Below, one piece after another: positions 37,501-52,500 of a stretch of 64,000 nucleotides of DNA. The stretch is taken from positions 1,702,001 to 1,766,000 of the forward strand of contig JAIGNY010001912.1 in the NCBI GenBank assembly GCA_020152595.1, read 5' to 3'. Origin of the DNA: Chiridota heheva. Its lineage: Eukaryota > Echinodermata > Holothuroidea > Apodida > Chiridotidae. The translations under genes were made by a program, and so were the position numbers. Each line of letters starts with the position of its first letter. The first letter of the stretch is position 1. A model generated the notes under the pieces. It saw only the letters and a program-made list of their open reading frames with translations, had not been told where the DNA came from and ran no database searches.

Positions 37501-40500
37501 TCCTATGAGTTTTCATCTTCACTAGTTTCTTCTAAGTTTCCCACTTGTCCATGCTTTGAAATGATAAGATGATTTTTCTGTCATTTAATAGCAGGAACGT
37601 ATGATCATTTGCTTAAAACAAAGTGTAGCCTTATGCTTTCCCCAACAGTCAAACCCTGTGCCTTATGAATGATCTGATTTATAAAACAGTCACTTACTCT
37701 AACAATGAAAATTCTGGACAAGCAACCACTGGATTCTTGCAGTTTGCATGCTGTTCCTTCAAGTAATTTGACACGATGAGATCTAAGGAAGGAGGTGAAC
37801 TAGATGTCCTCTCAGGGACTTTGTGTTTTTGGACACTGAAGTTTGGAATGTAAGACGTGTGGGAGGTTTTCTCTCTTATCACCACTTTTTTTCTTACAGA
37901 TGGCTGCAAAGGAAGAAAAAAATGAAAAAGTTCAGATTTTAGCAAGGGAAATCGAGCATTATTCAGTAGGTGTTTGTGTTCCAAGATCTGAAGTGTGAAG
38001 TCAACTGCTTGTTCCTTAGGAGTCCGTCAGCAGTGCGCAGAACAAGGTGTTGGAGAGAAAGAAGCAGTAAATATAAATCTTAAGCCCCCCTGGAAAAGGA
38101 TGATGTCTTTACATGAGGTTAAAATTATGGGAAAACAAAGTTGAAAACTATAATAGATTTAACTTGTGATTTCTTGGGGAATTTCCGGATCTAAAAATGA
38201 TGTGTTGAGATGTTGTGAATCTTAATAACCGGGAGATACGATTTCATCTAAATAATAATGGGCACTGCTTAATTAGTACTACTGATAACTTTTAAACTTG
38301 CATAGAGTTACAAATGATTATAAAACTATAGTACTAGGATTCTTACCCTATTTGCTGATGAGGAGGCAGTTGATCTGCTCTCTGGCCCAAAGACAATCCT
38401 GCTTGGTACAGAGTGTGGCGTGTTTGGTGTATTATAACTTGAGGTATGAGGCTGCATGGATGATGGCTCCAGTCTGTCATGCACCGAGTTAGGAGTGTAA
38501 CTTGATGTAGATGGCTGGCTGCATGAAGGTGTGGGCGAGGTCTTTGGTGGTGTGTACATTTTGGCCTGGAAAACCAATGACAAAATTAATTTTTGACTAC
38601 TCTTTAAGTTTTCCTTTACACACATAATTCACTCAAAACAATGTGTTTTTAGTATTTTCTACAAAATGTGAATTTTAACCATTGTTCTATTCAGGCCCAC
38701 CAGGAAAGAGACAATGGGGACAATTGCATTGGTGCTCGAATGCTACACAGGGACCTGTGTTGGCTCACAATAAAGCTGGTTTTATCATAAATATACATCC
38801 TACACCATGTTATTGGTTATCAAAGGTACAAAGGAAGTAACTGTTGAAGGATTACTCACTGCCATTGAGCTGGTCTGAGGTGGTGTTACTGGTCTGGGAT
38901 GAGCGCCATGCCCATGGTGGGGCAGAGTTGCCTCTCGTTGTAAGGTATCAGCGGTTTCTTTCAGACCTGCAGACAACAACAAAAAATATCTGCATTTTTC
39001 CAACAATTGGCATAACAAACATTTTAACAAAGGCATTTCATGCAGTGTAAATCTTTCTCATCTCTATGAGCCACCTATGTTAAACTACCCATTGAAACGG
39101 GGATCAAATGTTGAGATGACCAGTCAATAAATTTTGAATTTGTTTATTTTATTTTCAGACTAATTACTCTGACTCTCTTTTCAAAACTTTTTGGCTGCCC
39201 CTAAAAACTGACCCAACTTCAATTTTTTATACTATGCATGGTAAAGTATCAGGATCACAGACAAACTTTTCTCTTTTTTTTTCACTTTTAGTCATATGCC
39301 AGGGAAAGCACACGTAAGTCACAATGACTTGTTTTCAGTGTGGATCAAAGGAATTTGCCGGAATGGGAAGTGGATAAGCACCAAGTTAACACCCTGCTCT
39401 TTTTGAGAAATGTTCAGAGAACCAGGTAGGGGGTAAAACTCCTATTATTGATATCGATGGCTTTACGTCCCCTCTGAAGGATGGTGAGCCCCACCCAAGC
39501 ATTGCCCACTTTTCACAAAGGTCGGGTAAGAGAGAGAGAGGTGTGATGCAGAAGACAAACCTCTCCCCTTGATGTCAGCGTATATTGTTTTGCATATCTG
39601 TTGAAAAATCGCTGGTTAAATTGCTGTTGGGCTCGAACCTGGGACCTCCAGCATCTCAGTCGTACTCTCAGCAGACTTGAACTACCTGCCTCTTTCTACG
39701 ATCTACTGAAAATCAACCTCTTTAAGAAAATCTTGAGGTGGTTTGGAAGTTTCGCTAATTCACTGCAAATTTGTCTATTAACCCTTACTCTACCAGCACT
39801 TTTCTGAATATGTGCTTGGGAGGCGGAGTCAAAGATGGGGACCCCAAAACAGCTATAATATTGCCGCGTGGTAGAGTAAGGGCTAATTAAGGGCTGATTA
39901 TTGAAAGGTCCTCTGTCTTCCAAGCAGCAGAGTAGAGCTCATTCCTCTTAAGTAACCCGCTCGACCGCCCACCGGGGTCATGCTGCATTTATTTTTGGGT
40001 TGGCGCACTTGTTACGAGTTCATTAACCCTTACTTTACCAGCAGTTTTTTGAAAATGCGTTTGGGAGGCGGAGTCAAAGATGGGGAACCCAAAATGGCAA
40101 TAATATCGTCACGTGGTAGAATAAGAGTCAAAGAAGAACGCCTGCTGATGGACGTAATCAATACTTACCCTGCTCTATTAGATGATTGTGTATTAACTGT
40201 AGAAGTTCCTTTTTACTGTATGTGATTCTTGTTTGAGCCACAATGTTTGCTTTGTGCAATTTTGCAACTGTAGCATCTGCACCCACTGACATTGGTTTCC
40301 CTGTCACTCGCTCTGCAAAACGACAAACCATTCAAAAATATTAAAAACCTTGAAATATCATGAAGAAATTTAAAACTTAAAACTTTAAAAGAATGATCTC
40401 CGCTTCAGGAATCTCTGAAATACAGTTATGTGATTTTTTTAAATCTATGCGAAGTATGGGGGTGTTACAACAGTTAGACAGCCCAAAATCATTTCAATCA

Positions 40501-43500
40501 TGTTAAAATGTTTCCGTTAAATGAAGTCAATAGTGTCTGTAGTATGAAAATTTAGCAAGTGAAGTCATAAGCATTGTATCCACTATGCATAATCTTTATT
40601 TATTTATTATCATTTAAAAAATTTTAGGGGACAGGGGTGTCACAAAGTGTAGGCAAAGGCAAAAAGGTTTGCATCACTATACTCTTACTAAAAGTTAAGA
40701 CTAGTAAAATGGATAATTTTTTACTCCATGTTAGTGCAAATCATACATTGCTGTTTCCAAGTAAAGTATCAAAATATTTTTACATTGTTTCACCTGCACA
40801 GTTGATAGGATTTATATCTAGAAAGTGATATCACACATCAATACCCATCTTAAACAATCAGCATTAAAAAGCTTGCAATACTGACATTCGATTGTATCTT
40901 TATTATTGCCAATCATACTTGGGGGCAATTAAAGACATTACTGACAGACCTGATAAAGAGGTATTTGCTCACAGATCTAACAGTCAAAATGAAACCCATC
41001 TTACCAATCAGCTCTGATGCATATTTGCAAAATCTGATGTGTTCATTTCTTTTATCTTGTAGTACTGGTTCTCGCATTAGACCTGTTTTCAAAAGAATAT
41101 TAGATAAAGGTTAATTTTATTCATGAACAAATTTATATGCAGCTTGATTGTACAACTACCATATTGAACATAGAATCCAAGGGTCCACAAGGTGAGGCCA
41201 AGGGTCCACAAGGTAAGGCTAAGGGTCCACAAGGTAAGGCCAAGAGTCCACAAGGTGAGGTCAAGGGTCCACAAGGTGAGGCCAAGGGTCCACAAGGTGA
41301 GGCCAAGGGTTCACAAGGTGAGGTACCATATAATTGCATGGCTGTAACATGAGTTTCGATTATTATGCTCGAAACCTTATTCCTTAGACAAGTATTGTTT
41401 GTCACCATGACCTTGACAACTGGGTCGAGGTCATCATTTCCAAACTCATTCTAAGAATTGTGTTCATTCGGAGACCCCCCCCCATATACATTTCATAAAT
41501 GTAGCATCAATTTATAGTGCTAAACATGCAATCCAAATAAAAATCCTGACAAAGCACCAGGGTAAGGAATTTGTCAAACCTTAACCAGACAAAAGGACAG
41601 AAAGTGAGACATGACAACAACAATATTGTTTCAGGCTAATCAGCCGAGAGGTAAAATGAATTAAGATATAAATTCTCTGTCATTTCTAACTTACCTTGTA
41701 ATAAACTATTTGAGAATAGAGGTAGTTTGCTGAGTATCTGCTTGACACGTTCACTCCTAGAAAGACCACACAGAGCCTTGCAGGCCAACGCTCTGATGCT
41801 ATCTGCTTCGGTAATGGGTGTTTTCACTTGCAGCAGATTCAACAAAGTCTGTAAACAGAAATATAAATCTGCGTGCAAAAGATGCTTTTCCCACAAATGT
41901 GATATGACAAAGGTCTTTTTAAATGAAGACTTTGAATTTGATCAATTCACTAGTATTTGTCAAGAATGACATTCTAGAAATGTTTTTGTTGGTATTTGTA
42001 AAGCGTATTTGCAACAGATACCATTTCCATAAATTTGATAAGACACAAATTGTTTAAAATGAAAACTTTGAATTTCTATTAAACTCAAGCGAACATATTT
42101 ATTTAAAGACTTTCTGTACCATACCTACCAAATTTACTAACGAAACAAACGTACTATCTTCACTTTATAATAGCTACATTATTTTCTGTCCAGAGAATCA
42201 AAAATATCTTGCACTCTCTAGTGGGTGATACTGCTCACTGGCATGCTGGCTTTTGTTATAATAGAGATTTACCCGGCTTAGTGTAGCGGGGATATTTACA
42301 CAACTTATACTTACCTTCCATGCATCCTGCTCGCATCCCCTCTTATTCAGGCCTTGGTGTAATGTTAAGTGAGGGATGTTATAGGTATTGTGGAGGTCAA
42401 GGCTGGGTTTGTAACTAGATTTTACTTCAGTTAGAAGCGCATTAGAATCAGGTTAGGGACCAGGACCAGATTGCATATTAATAGCATGGAAGGTAAGATT
42501 TAACTTTGAAGTAAATTCAAATATCATTCCAAAAAAAATATTTCATTTAATGAGTAGTTCATTTGACACAAGGTACAAATGACACTGGAAAATGCTGAAT
42601 CTTAACATTTGTACCACTCGCCTGTACTACAAGATAAATTTCAGCTATCATTAGTTTCCACATAAACAAAAAGGGCTAAATTAGAGACCTACCTTGATCC
42701 CATTATCATTGCGGACACAGTCCCAGAGCTTCTCTAGCGTCTCAGTGGTGTTCTTCCCAACTAGCTTTGTTTTCTTGGTGCTGCCACCAATAAACCTTCT
42801 GATATTCACTCCAAACTGTCAGAAAAATTAAAACAAGATGGAGATAGTAAAGCTACAGACTTGTCAGCTTCCTTAAAATCAATAAGATTACATTTTGGAC
42901 TACCTCTAAGGAGAAACACAAGTAAAGTTCATTTTGTGTAAATCCTTGCAAAAGTCATGTATCTTCCACAAAAATATATCATGGATTATTCCAGGGGTTG
43001 ATATGAAAGTCACTTGTTGCTAGCTATAATTTTTGCCATTAATTTTTGCTATAATTTTTTCATTTCCAACAGCCAGTTCTTGGGCAGATTTTTTTACTAT
43101 ATTTATAAACAAGAAAATCTCTGGATATTTCTCCCAGGATGAAGACAAATACAAAGATGAATAGTTAGTGGACAAGTTACTTTCAACAAGTTATCACACA
43201 CTGGTATGCTCCACAAAAATTCAAAGCGTAATACATTTGAGTCAAACAAAATTTTAAAACTTCAACCACCAGAACCATATTCGCTTTATACATATTAACT
43301 ATCATCTTTAACAGTGATTGCTTTCCATCTTACAAATCATTTCCATAATTTCCATATAAATTGAGACTCCTAAAATAGGAATATCATGACTGAATATATT
43401 TTGATCAAAAGACAAAAATATAACAAAACCTGCAACAGGTACAACATATAGAAGTTTCTCACGGATTACTACATTCTTTTTGAAAAATCCCAAAGCTTGA

Positions 43501-46500
43501 GCCATTTATACAATGACCATTTGTACTATAAACTAGTTTATATATTTCCATGACCATCTCTTTACTAGAAAATTAGCTTACTTTAGTGGTTGGACCACAG
43601 ACACAGTTGATGATAACTTGCAGTGCCGCCTTCTGAACCTCTGGATCTGTAATGTTTTCCCCTTCAGTGATGAAATTTATGACACTACAAAGAAAAACAA
43701 TGATACAAATAATAAACCATAATTTACAGCACCCAGTGCTTTAGAATGAAATCTACAAACTGAGATTGATGTCAAGTCTGTACTCCACAACCAGCCAATG
43801 ATATAATTCATGGCTTAAGCCTTGATTATATAAAGCATAATTCATGGCATAAGCCTTAATTATATAAAACATAATTCATGGCTTAAGCCTTGATTATATA
43901 AAGCATAATTCATGGCTTAAGCCTTGATTATATGAAGCATAATTCATGGCTTAAGCCTTGATTATATAAAGCATAATTCATGGCATAAGCCTTAATTATA
44001 TAAAACATAATTCATGGCTTAAGCCTTGATTATATAAAGCATAATTCATAGCTTAAGCCTTGATTATATGAAGCATAATTCATGGCTTAAGCCTTGATTA
44101 TATAAAGCATAATTCATAGCTTAAGCCTTGATTATATGAAGCATAATTCATGGCTTAAGCCTTCATTATATAAAGCATAATTCATGGCACAAGCCTTGAT
44201 TATATAAAGCATAATTCATGACTTAAGCCTTGATTGTAGAAAGCCCTTGTCAACTTCAAAATATAGCATATACTGCCACAATGAAATATTTCTCAACAGC
44301 ATTCTTTCAAATTTCAGAAACACTTGCAGGAATGTAATGCAGTAGATACATGTTGACATTGCTGTTTAATGAAAGATTATTTTGGTTATATTTTGCAATA
44401 ATAACATATTTTTGCAGTTATTTCTCACTGTTCTTTGAAATAAAAGGAAACAAGAGTGTTGTACCTTAGACACAGAGAGGCTTCATTTTCTCTCTTAAAA
44501 CAAACATAAAAAGCACATAAAACCTTACTTCATTGCAACAACTGCATTTTGCTGAGGTATGGTAACGGATTCACAGAGCTGCAGCTGGCCTTTGCTTGTG
44601 ACAGTGAGGACGGAAAGGACATCTAAAGCAGCTTTGATGGTTTCTCCTCTTAAAAGAAAGGAACATACCATACCGATTAAAATCATTACATTTTTGGCTA
44701 CTAATGCTACAGCTTCTTCATACAAAAGCAAGAAAATGCTTTTGTTTTGTGAAGGGAAAGAAGCAAAAAAAAGATTTTAGTATTTGACTTATTAGGGGTG
44801 TATCCTCTGAAGGATTTATTTACAATACTCACTCTTTGTCATTAGCATCCTTAAGTCACAATCATTGCACATCAAAGTAACAATATAGCACATATCAAAG
44901 CGACAATTTTGACTTTGGTTTTAAACCAGAACCAAAAGGTTTTGTGCTTCCGATGCTTTCTCAGCAGCTGATTGATTTGCAAAATTTGTATTAACTGTCA
45001 TGTCATTGCATATCATGAAATATTTGTTCCAGGATATCTATTCATAAGTCACACCCACCATACAGATCAATAAAAATGTTGACAACATTATAGCATTTGC
45101 ACAATAATTAACAACATCATCAAAGCAAAGTATGATGAAAAATGATTGCTCATTTATCCTATTTCAAGAATTTGTCAGTAAGCCCCGCCTACTCATTGGC
45201 ATTCATGACATCACTACCACAATAACAGAACATATGTACAGACCATGACCCACCTGTATACTACATATAGCATAAATATGATATATCGTTTATGGTGTTT
45301 ACATCATTTAGCACTTTCATATTAAGCCACGCCCACCATGCCCACCAATTAGACCTGTTGATAATATAAGCATGTACATAATAACCAACAAAATTACCAT
45401 GCCCAATATGATGCAAAACAGACATAGTTCCCCATTTAATGCTCTTTCAAAATTTTCACTTTAAACCCCGCCCACTTATTAATATGCATGAAATAAGCAC
45501 TACAAAGATTAGGTCATAACTGCAGACCATGAGCTATCTGTAACAACACATGATGTGAAACCAGTTTATAGTTCTTGAGATATCATGTTTACTTGTGCTT
45601 TTTGTTTACAAAATCATATTAAGCCCCGCCCACTATGCATATTAATGAAATTCAACGTTTTATGCCATGAAAACATACACACTAGCTATCACCAATATTA
45701 TAAATATTAAACAAAACAGACATGTGATTGTCACAATAACAGCATTTGAAGATTTTTATATCAAGATCCGCCTACCCATGTTATCCCCACCAAACACAAT
45801 AGGGCACATCTACAGACCATGTGCTATCTGTGTATCACATAATACATTAATCCACTTTACTGTTCTTGAAATACCATGTTTACAAGCCCTTTTCAGCAAA
45901 ATCATATAAGGCCACGCCCACTATGCATATTAATGAAATTAAACAATTTTTACATCATGAACAAGTACGTACCAGCTAACAACATAATTATACCAAATAT
46001 GAAACAAAACAGACATGTGGTTGTTAGAATAACAGCATTTAAAGATTTTTACATGAAGCCCTGCCTACTCATTAATATGCATGACATCACCAATAAAAAC
46101 AATAGGGCACATCTACAGACCATGGGCTTCATCAAAAACAATAGGGCACATCTACAGACCATGGGCTTCATCAAAAACAATAGGGCACATCTACAGACCA
46201 TGGGCTTCATCAAAAACAATAGGGCACATCTACAGACCATGGGCTTCATCAAAAACAATAGGGCACATCTACAGACCATGGGCTATCTGTGTAACAAATA
46301 TAACATAAATCCAGTTTACCATTCTTGAGATATCGCTGGCCGTCACAAACATACATACATACACACGCCATCATGACCGCAAAGGTTCCTGATGCTATCG
46401 CATCGGAACCAAAAACCTTGGATCACTTTTTGTGAATGTCCCTAATCAACCACTGTAATATCATGGCTTTAAAAAATTGATAACAATATCTCCAGTGATG

Positions 46501-49500
46501 CTTTAAGAAGGAGCATACCAACTTCTCTACTAGCAGAGTGGTTGGAATATTATCCTAATATACAAAAAAGGTGGCATAATTACCTTCCGCTGTAGTTCTT
46601 CCATTCATAAGCAACTGCCATGGCTTTGATGAGAAGGGGCACACCTTGAAGCCTCATGAACTGCCTGATTGGCTCCCAGGGTAGGTTCAAGGGTGCCTCC
46701 TCCAACATTGCCTCCATGTTCTCATTGGTTATTTGAGCTGACATAGGATACGCCTGTTAAATAAATGAAAATCATCATCATCATCACAACCCAATTTTTT
46801 TATATAGCTTTTGCAGAAAAAGCTATTTACCACCTTAAAGTATTACAAAGCATTCACTTTAATCTAATAAAAAGTTACAGTTTTACACTGTGACGCGAAG
46901 TAATTCCCATACTCATCTTTTTGAAAAGAATTAGGAAATATTTTCTAATGCTACAAAACATAATTCTCACATCTTTCAAATGATATCAATTTAAAAAGAG
47001 TATTTTTTTTAAACCTCCTGGTTTAAAAATTGCAAAAAGTGAGGGAATTTTCAATACAATTCAAAATTTATATAAAAATAAATAAAAATAAATAAATAAA
47101 TAAATTTAAAAAAAAAGCTTGAAAGATGGCATGACATGAGTTTTTATATAACTCTTACCTTGTTATTTTGACAATTTGATAGAGAACTATTCCAAGTTTT
47201 GTGTTAGTTGTAATAGCAGAAATATGAGAGAAATATAGTCTTCATTCTCACATTTTTGCACGTAAAAACTGGTGAACTCGTAATAACGTCACTCACACAA
47301 CGAAATTTCACTCACAGAACGAAATTTCTCGTGACACTTCCACATTCACACAAACAACAGCTTTTATCGTGTGTTCCGTGGAATTCAACATACTCACACT
47401 AGCAGTAGGATTTTTCAAATATACATTTCTCACCAAGCTGTTATTATCATTTTGAAATATATACTTAAATAAGTCATCTCTTGAAATTTCATGATGATAC
47501 ATTATCGTTGAAAAATTTGTGTTTCAACATAAAAAATTGTCCTGATTTTTGAAATGCCGCAATGATTTAAGTATAGGAACAAATGCTGCACATTTCAGCT
47601 CGTGTCTTTATGAAGTTGAAAATGAAGGCATGAAATATTTTTCATGAATTTGACATTTCATACGATATCATACTTTTTATGTAAAATATTGTCATAGAAT
47701 TAAAATGTAGCAGAAATTAGCATGAATTCTTACAATTTTTTTTCAATAAGTTGAAAACTAAAATATGCCTGACAGTAAATTCTAATACAAAACCTAATAT
47801 TAAAATCATCCACTTTGTACATTAATTTGTTTCAAAATGAAATTTTTGTCACTAATTTTAAAGAGCTTTCAAAGATTCAACTTAACTTGTAATTATTCCA
47901 AATGTTCAAATCTATATTACATTAGAAAGGACCTGATATATCCAGACCATTGTCTTCTGAAGAAGAGGAATCACGAAGCAAAGTTTCACAAAGGACAAGT
48001 TATTGATATGGAATTTATACTGTATTTAACATATATTCATGTTTGCTGATATGATATGAAGAAAGTGTTCTTGAGTGATGTCACACAACTTCTAATTTCG
48101 CTTTGCAGTTTTTTAATTTTTGCATTGTTGGAGTGTCAAGTATTTGATTATTTTAAGATTTTTTTTTTTTAAGCAAATAGTCTTTTTCGGGACTTTTAAT
48201 GGGATAGTATGTTTTTGATATTAATAAACTATGCAAAACTGGTATATACTCTTTAATTTATTTTTTGGTGTCACGACCTCTTTCAGGGTTACCTACAAAA
48301 CTTCATGTGCAACTTTTATTTCATCCATTATCAAAACACTGACTCCGACATGTGGCACAGGATACATGAACAGTAAAACCATCACTAACTTGACCATGAA
48401 TAATTCAGTCATAATATTAAGGCAACTGAAGACAGGCCCATTTCTAACCAAAATTTAATTTATAAACTTGCTGTTTTAATAATTTTCAATCATTTGCGTA
48501 ACTTGTGCTTGCTTTCATAGGTGTGGGCCGGCAGATCAGCCTATAAGTTGTAAGCTTGATTGCCTATAAGTTTTTTAGTTCTGTGCATTTTCCATAAGTG
48601 GTCCTCAATTTATCTTTTAGCTTCAAATTGAAAAACGGTATTTTTACCAAGAAATTTTGCAAACGAAGTACCTGTAATTAAAAGATTGCAGTTATTTTCA
48701 ATGCTCAAACTGAAATACATTATCATCAATATGTATCATAAAGCAACAATAAAACATTCACAATACTTAAGTATCTTAAATTACTTAAAATCACTTTCAA
48801 GTCCAGTAACCAGTAGTGCTGTCATGACCTATCAATCATCGTGATACCTCTTTTCTCACAATAAGAAATATGCCTCTCGCGACATATCGCGATACCAAGA
48901 ACTAATACTCAATTAAGAAATTTTTGCGCAACTAGGCTAGGCTACTTTGTACGTTACAATTCTAACGTTACAGTGCTTAATCTAAAAGTCAAGTTTAGGC
49001 CATTACAAACATGCAAAATAATCGTGAAACATAAAAACAAGTATATTAAAATCATGCTCCATCACGCTGATGTAAGTTGGCAAAAAGAACAAAAAATTGG
49101 TCTACAATGGCTCTCACTTCAATGATTCATGGTCATGTTGGCTGAATTACCAAACACGCGCGTGATGCGTGATGAACGTAATAGTCATGCGATCATGTCG
49201 TCATCTAGATCTACAAACAATTTTTTCTTGCGTTCATCATCATGTAGTTAATTGTAATTCCATGATCATATGTCAGTAATATTATCAATTTGTGTCTTGA
49301 GTCAGTTTTTCTGAAAAGTATCTCATACTACAATATATCACAATATTTTTCTCCACAATCGATACGTAATAGAGCCATGTCGTGACAGCACTAGTAACCA
49401 GTGACCTTACCTTGTAAGGGGGAATTGGATCTGGTGGTACCAGTCCTTGATTTCTAGCTATGGCCCTCTTTATGCTGTCCATTTTTTGAGCAAGGTGGGT

Positions 49501-52500
49501 TTCAAAGTAACGCTTCAGTGCAAGGCAGGTGTGTTTAATTGTTTGTCGATTGGTAAACATTTCATCATCACTGATCTCTGTTTCTTCTGATTCCTGGGTC
49601 AAGATGCGCAAAGTGCTCATCTGTCAAAAGAAAAACAAGAATACAATTTTAAACCAGAACTGTCGGAAGGACAGTATGCTTGACTATTCAAACAAGTATA
49701 GAGAATGGGCTTATTGAATATACAGAAATAGGGTACAGTAGTAGGGGCAGATGATTTCAAATTACTTGAGCTTTGAAAGATGCTCTTACATTTTCATTTG
49801 CTTTCTTAATTTTTCACAACATTTTACTACAAGCTTCAAAATATCTTCCTTTTCCCAGATATTTCAAGACAAAAAAAACAAAACTCAAGATTACCTCACC
49901 CAGCAACTCAGAAAACATGTAAAACCTAGCAGTCTTTATAAGAACGACACCTTTTTTAGTTCTATCAATTGAATAACAAAGAAAGGAGAGGCCCTGACTT
50001 GCCAATGTCAATAAAAGAATGTCATTAAGCCCCCTTTCCAATCTGTGCCCTTCCCAACCCCTACACATCCTGGATTGTAATACAACTTCCAATTTAAGAA
50101 AATATGTGAGTCAAGCAAAGTCAAGCAGCATGAAAAAAAAATAATAACATTAAAACAAAATTATGCGAAACAATATTGCTTAACGTATGACAAACTTGAC
50201 ATTGGAAATGATACAAATTCCCTCACCGCTATTAATGCATATTCCAGACTGTCCCACATTCCATCCCAACCTGTCCCAAATGTCATCCCATGCTTAAACT
50301 CCATGCAATCACACCTGAAAACCAGATACTGTATGTCATTCTACCACTTGCATGACCCACATGACATCACAACTGAAATCCAGATGAACACCCTACCACA
50401 TGCCATTCCATCCTGTCCCACATTTCAACCCACCCACTTCCACATGCCAACCCATCCTGTTCCACATGCCAGCCCACCATGATCTACATGCCAGCCCACC
50501 CTGTTCTACATGCCAACCCACCCTGCTCTACATGCCAACCCACCCTGTCTAACATGCCAATGCAGCCTGATCAGCATCCCACCCTGCCCTACATACAATT
50601 CCACCCTGTCCACATGAACTTCACACTCATCCTAATTCCTTCAGCTACTTTTATCATCATGTCATCTTCTACCCCACATTCCGCTTATTGTTTATATTTC
50701 CCTAACCCCAAATCTAACATTCTTTAAAGTGAGGAAACCATTATTTGCAAACTACTAAGTCTTAAGCCATATATTTTTGATCTCAGGTCAAATACTTTGC
50801 AGCAAAGTCTATTGCTACGCAAATAATCTAATTGATATGCACACTAAACCTCACCATTAAGTGTGAGCAATGCCCTTCACATATACCATATGATCATTTG
50901 TTTAAGCAAAATCATCATACCAACTTTAATTCAGGAGATACCACAAATACAACTATTTTCATTACTATGCAAATAGGCTAATTAATATGCACACACAATC
51001 CCCCAATCATGCTCAACTGAACAATACTAATGCCATCTACCACTGAACCAAATACCAAGTAATTATCTCAGGGTTAAATATTTTGTGCGAAAGTCTCTTG
51101 TTATGCAAATAACCTACTTAATATGCACACTACACAATGCTCTTCACATATATGATCATTTGTGTAACAAAATACACACATCGACTTTAATTTAAGAAAT
51201 ATCATGGAAACAAATAATTTCATTGTTATGCAAATAAGTAAATTAGTATGCACACACAACCCCAATCATGCTCATTTGAACAGTAGAATATCCTGCTCAT
51301 TTGAACAGTTGAGTATCCTCTACTCCTGTACCAAGATATTATCTCAGGTTAAATATTTTATGTGAAAGTCTGTTATGCGAATAACCTACTTAATATGCAC
51401 ATTACACCTCACCATGACGTGTAGACAATGCTCTTTACATATATGATCATTTGTGTGAACAAAATCTAAAGCTTCCACTTTAATTTAATACAAATCATAG
51501 ATACAAATATTTTCATTGTTATGCAAATAAGCTAATTAGAATGCACACACAACCCTAAATCATGCTCCATTGAAGAGTACCCATGTCCTCTACCCCTGTG
51601 CCAACTTACATGAATGTACACCATTCATAACTTAGTTATGCGCTTATTTTAAACATTTTGTATGAAAGTCTATCGTTATTCGAATGACCTTATTAATATG
51701 AACACTTCACCTTCACATTAAGTGTAGACAATGCTCTTCACATATATGATCATTTGTGCAAACAAAATCTCCACATCCACTTTAATTTATGAGATATCAT
51801 AGATACAACCATTTTCATTGTAATGCAAATAAGCTTATTGGTATGTATACACAACCCTTCAATCATGCTCAATTGAACAGTACCCATGTCTTCTACCCCT
51901 ATGCCAAGTTACATGAATGTACACCATTCATACCTTAAGTTATGGAAACTTTAACCAAAAAGTTTAACCAAAAAGTTTAACTGGACAAATATTTTCATTG
52001 TTATGCAAAAAAGCTAATTAGTATGCACACACAACCCCCAATCATGCTCATTTGAACAGTACTTATGTCCTCTACCCCTATGCTAAGTTACATGATTGTA
52101 CACCATTCATAACTTCAACTTTAAACCAAAACTTTAGCTCTACTTATCCTTGAATAGTCGAGCTAACAAAAGATGTTCCAGCAGGTGTTTTGCTGGTTAG
52201 CAAAGAACTTAAATTCAAACTTTTAAATTGACTCCTACAAACCGTGTTCACAAGCTTTCTTAATCCATCCTTTTTGTCAAAGAAATCTAAAGCAGCACCA
52301 AATGGTAAACTCATAGTGAAGAACATGGTAGCATGACACCTCCCTGACTCATGTGAGCACTCCAGAAGCCAAAGTGCATACCTGAAAATAATACATGGAA
52401 AGTGTGAGTTAATAGGTGTACACTATTATTTAATATCGATTGAAAAGTATGTATTGTGCGATATAAAAGGGCATGAAATAGTACCAACACTATAACAAGC

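Noticed and set aside
41137..41352. Collagen-like frame of GPQGEAK repeats
   Set aside because: A 21-bp minisatellite inside a DCAF1 intron; the repeat is seven residues with only one Gly per three for part of it, and no flanking coding exon.
43800..44240. CRISPR-like array of 34-bp repeats
   Set aside because: Units are contiguous with no unique spacers, in an animal intron; a minisatellite.
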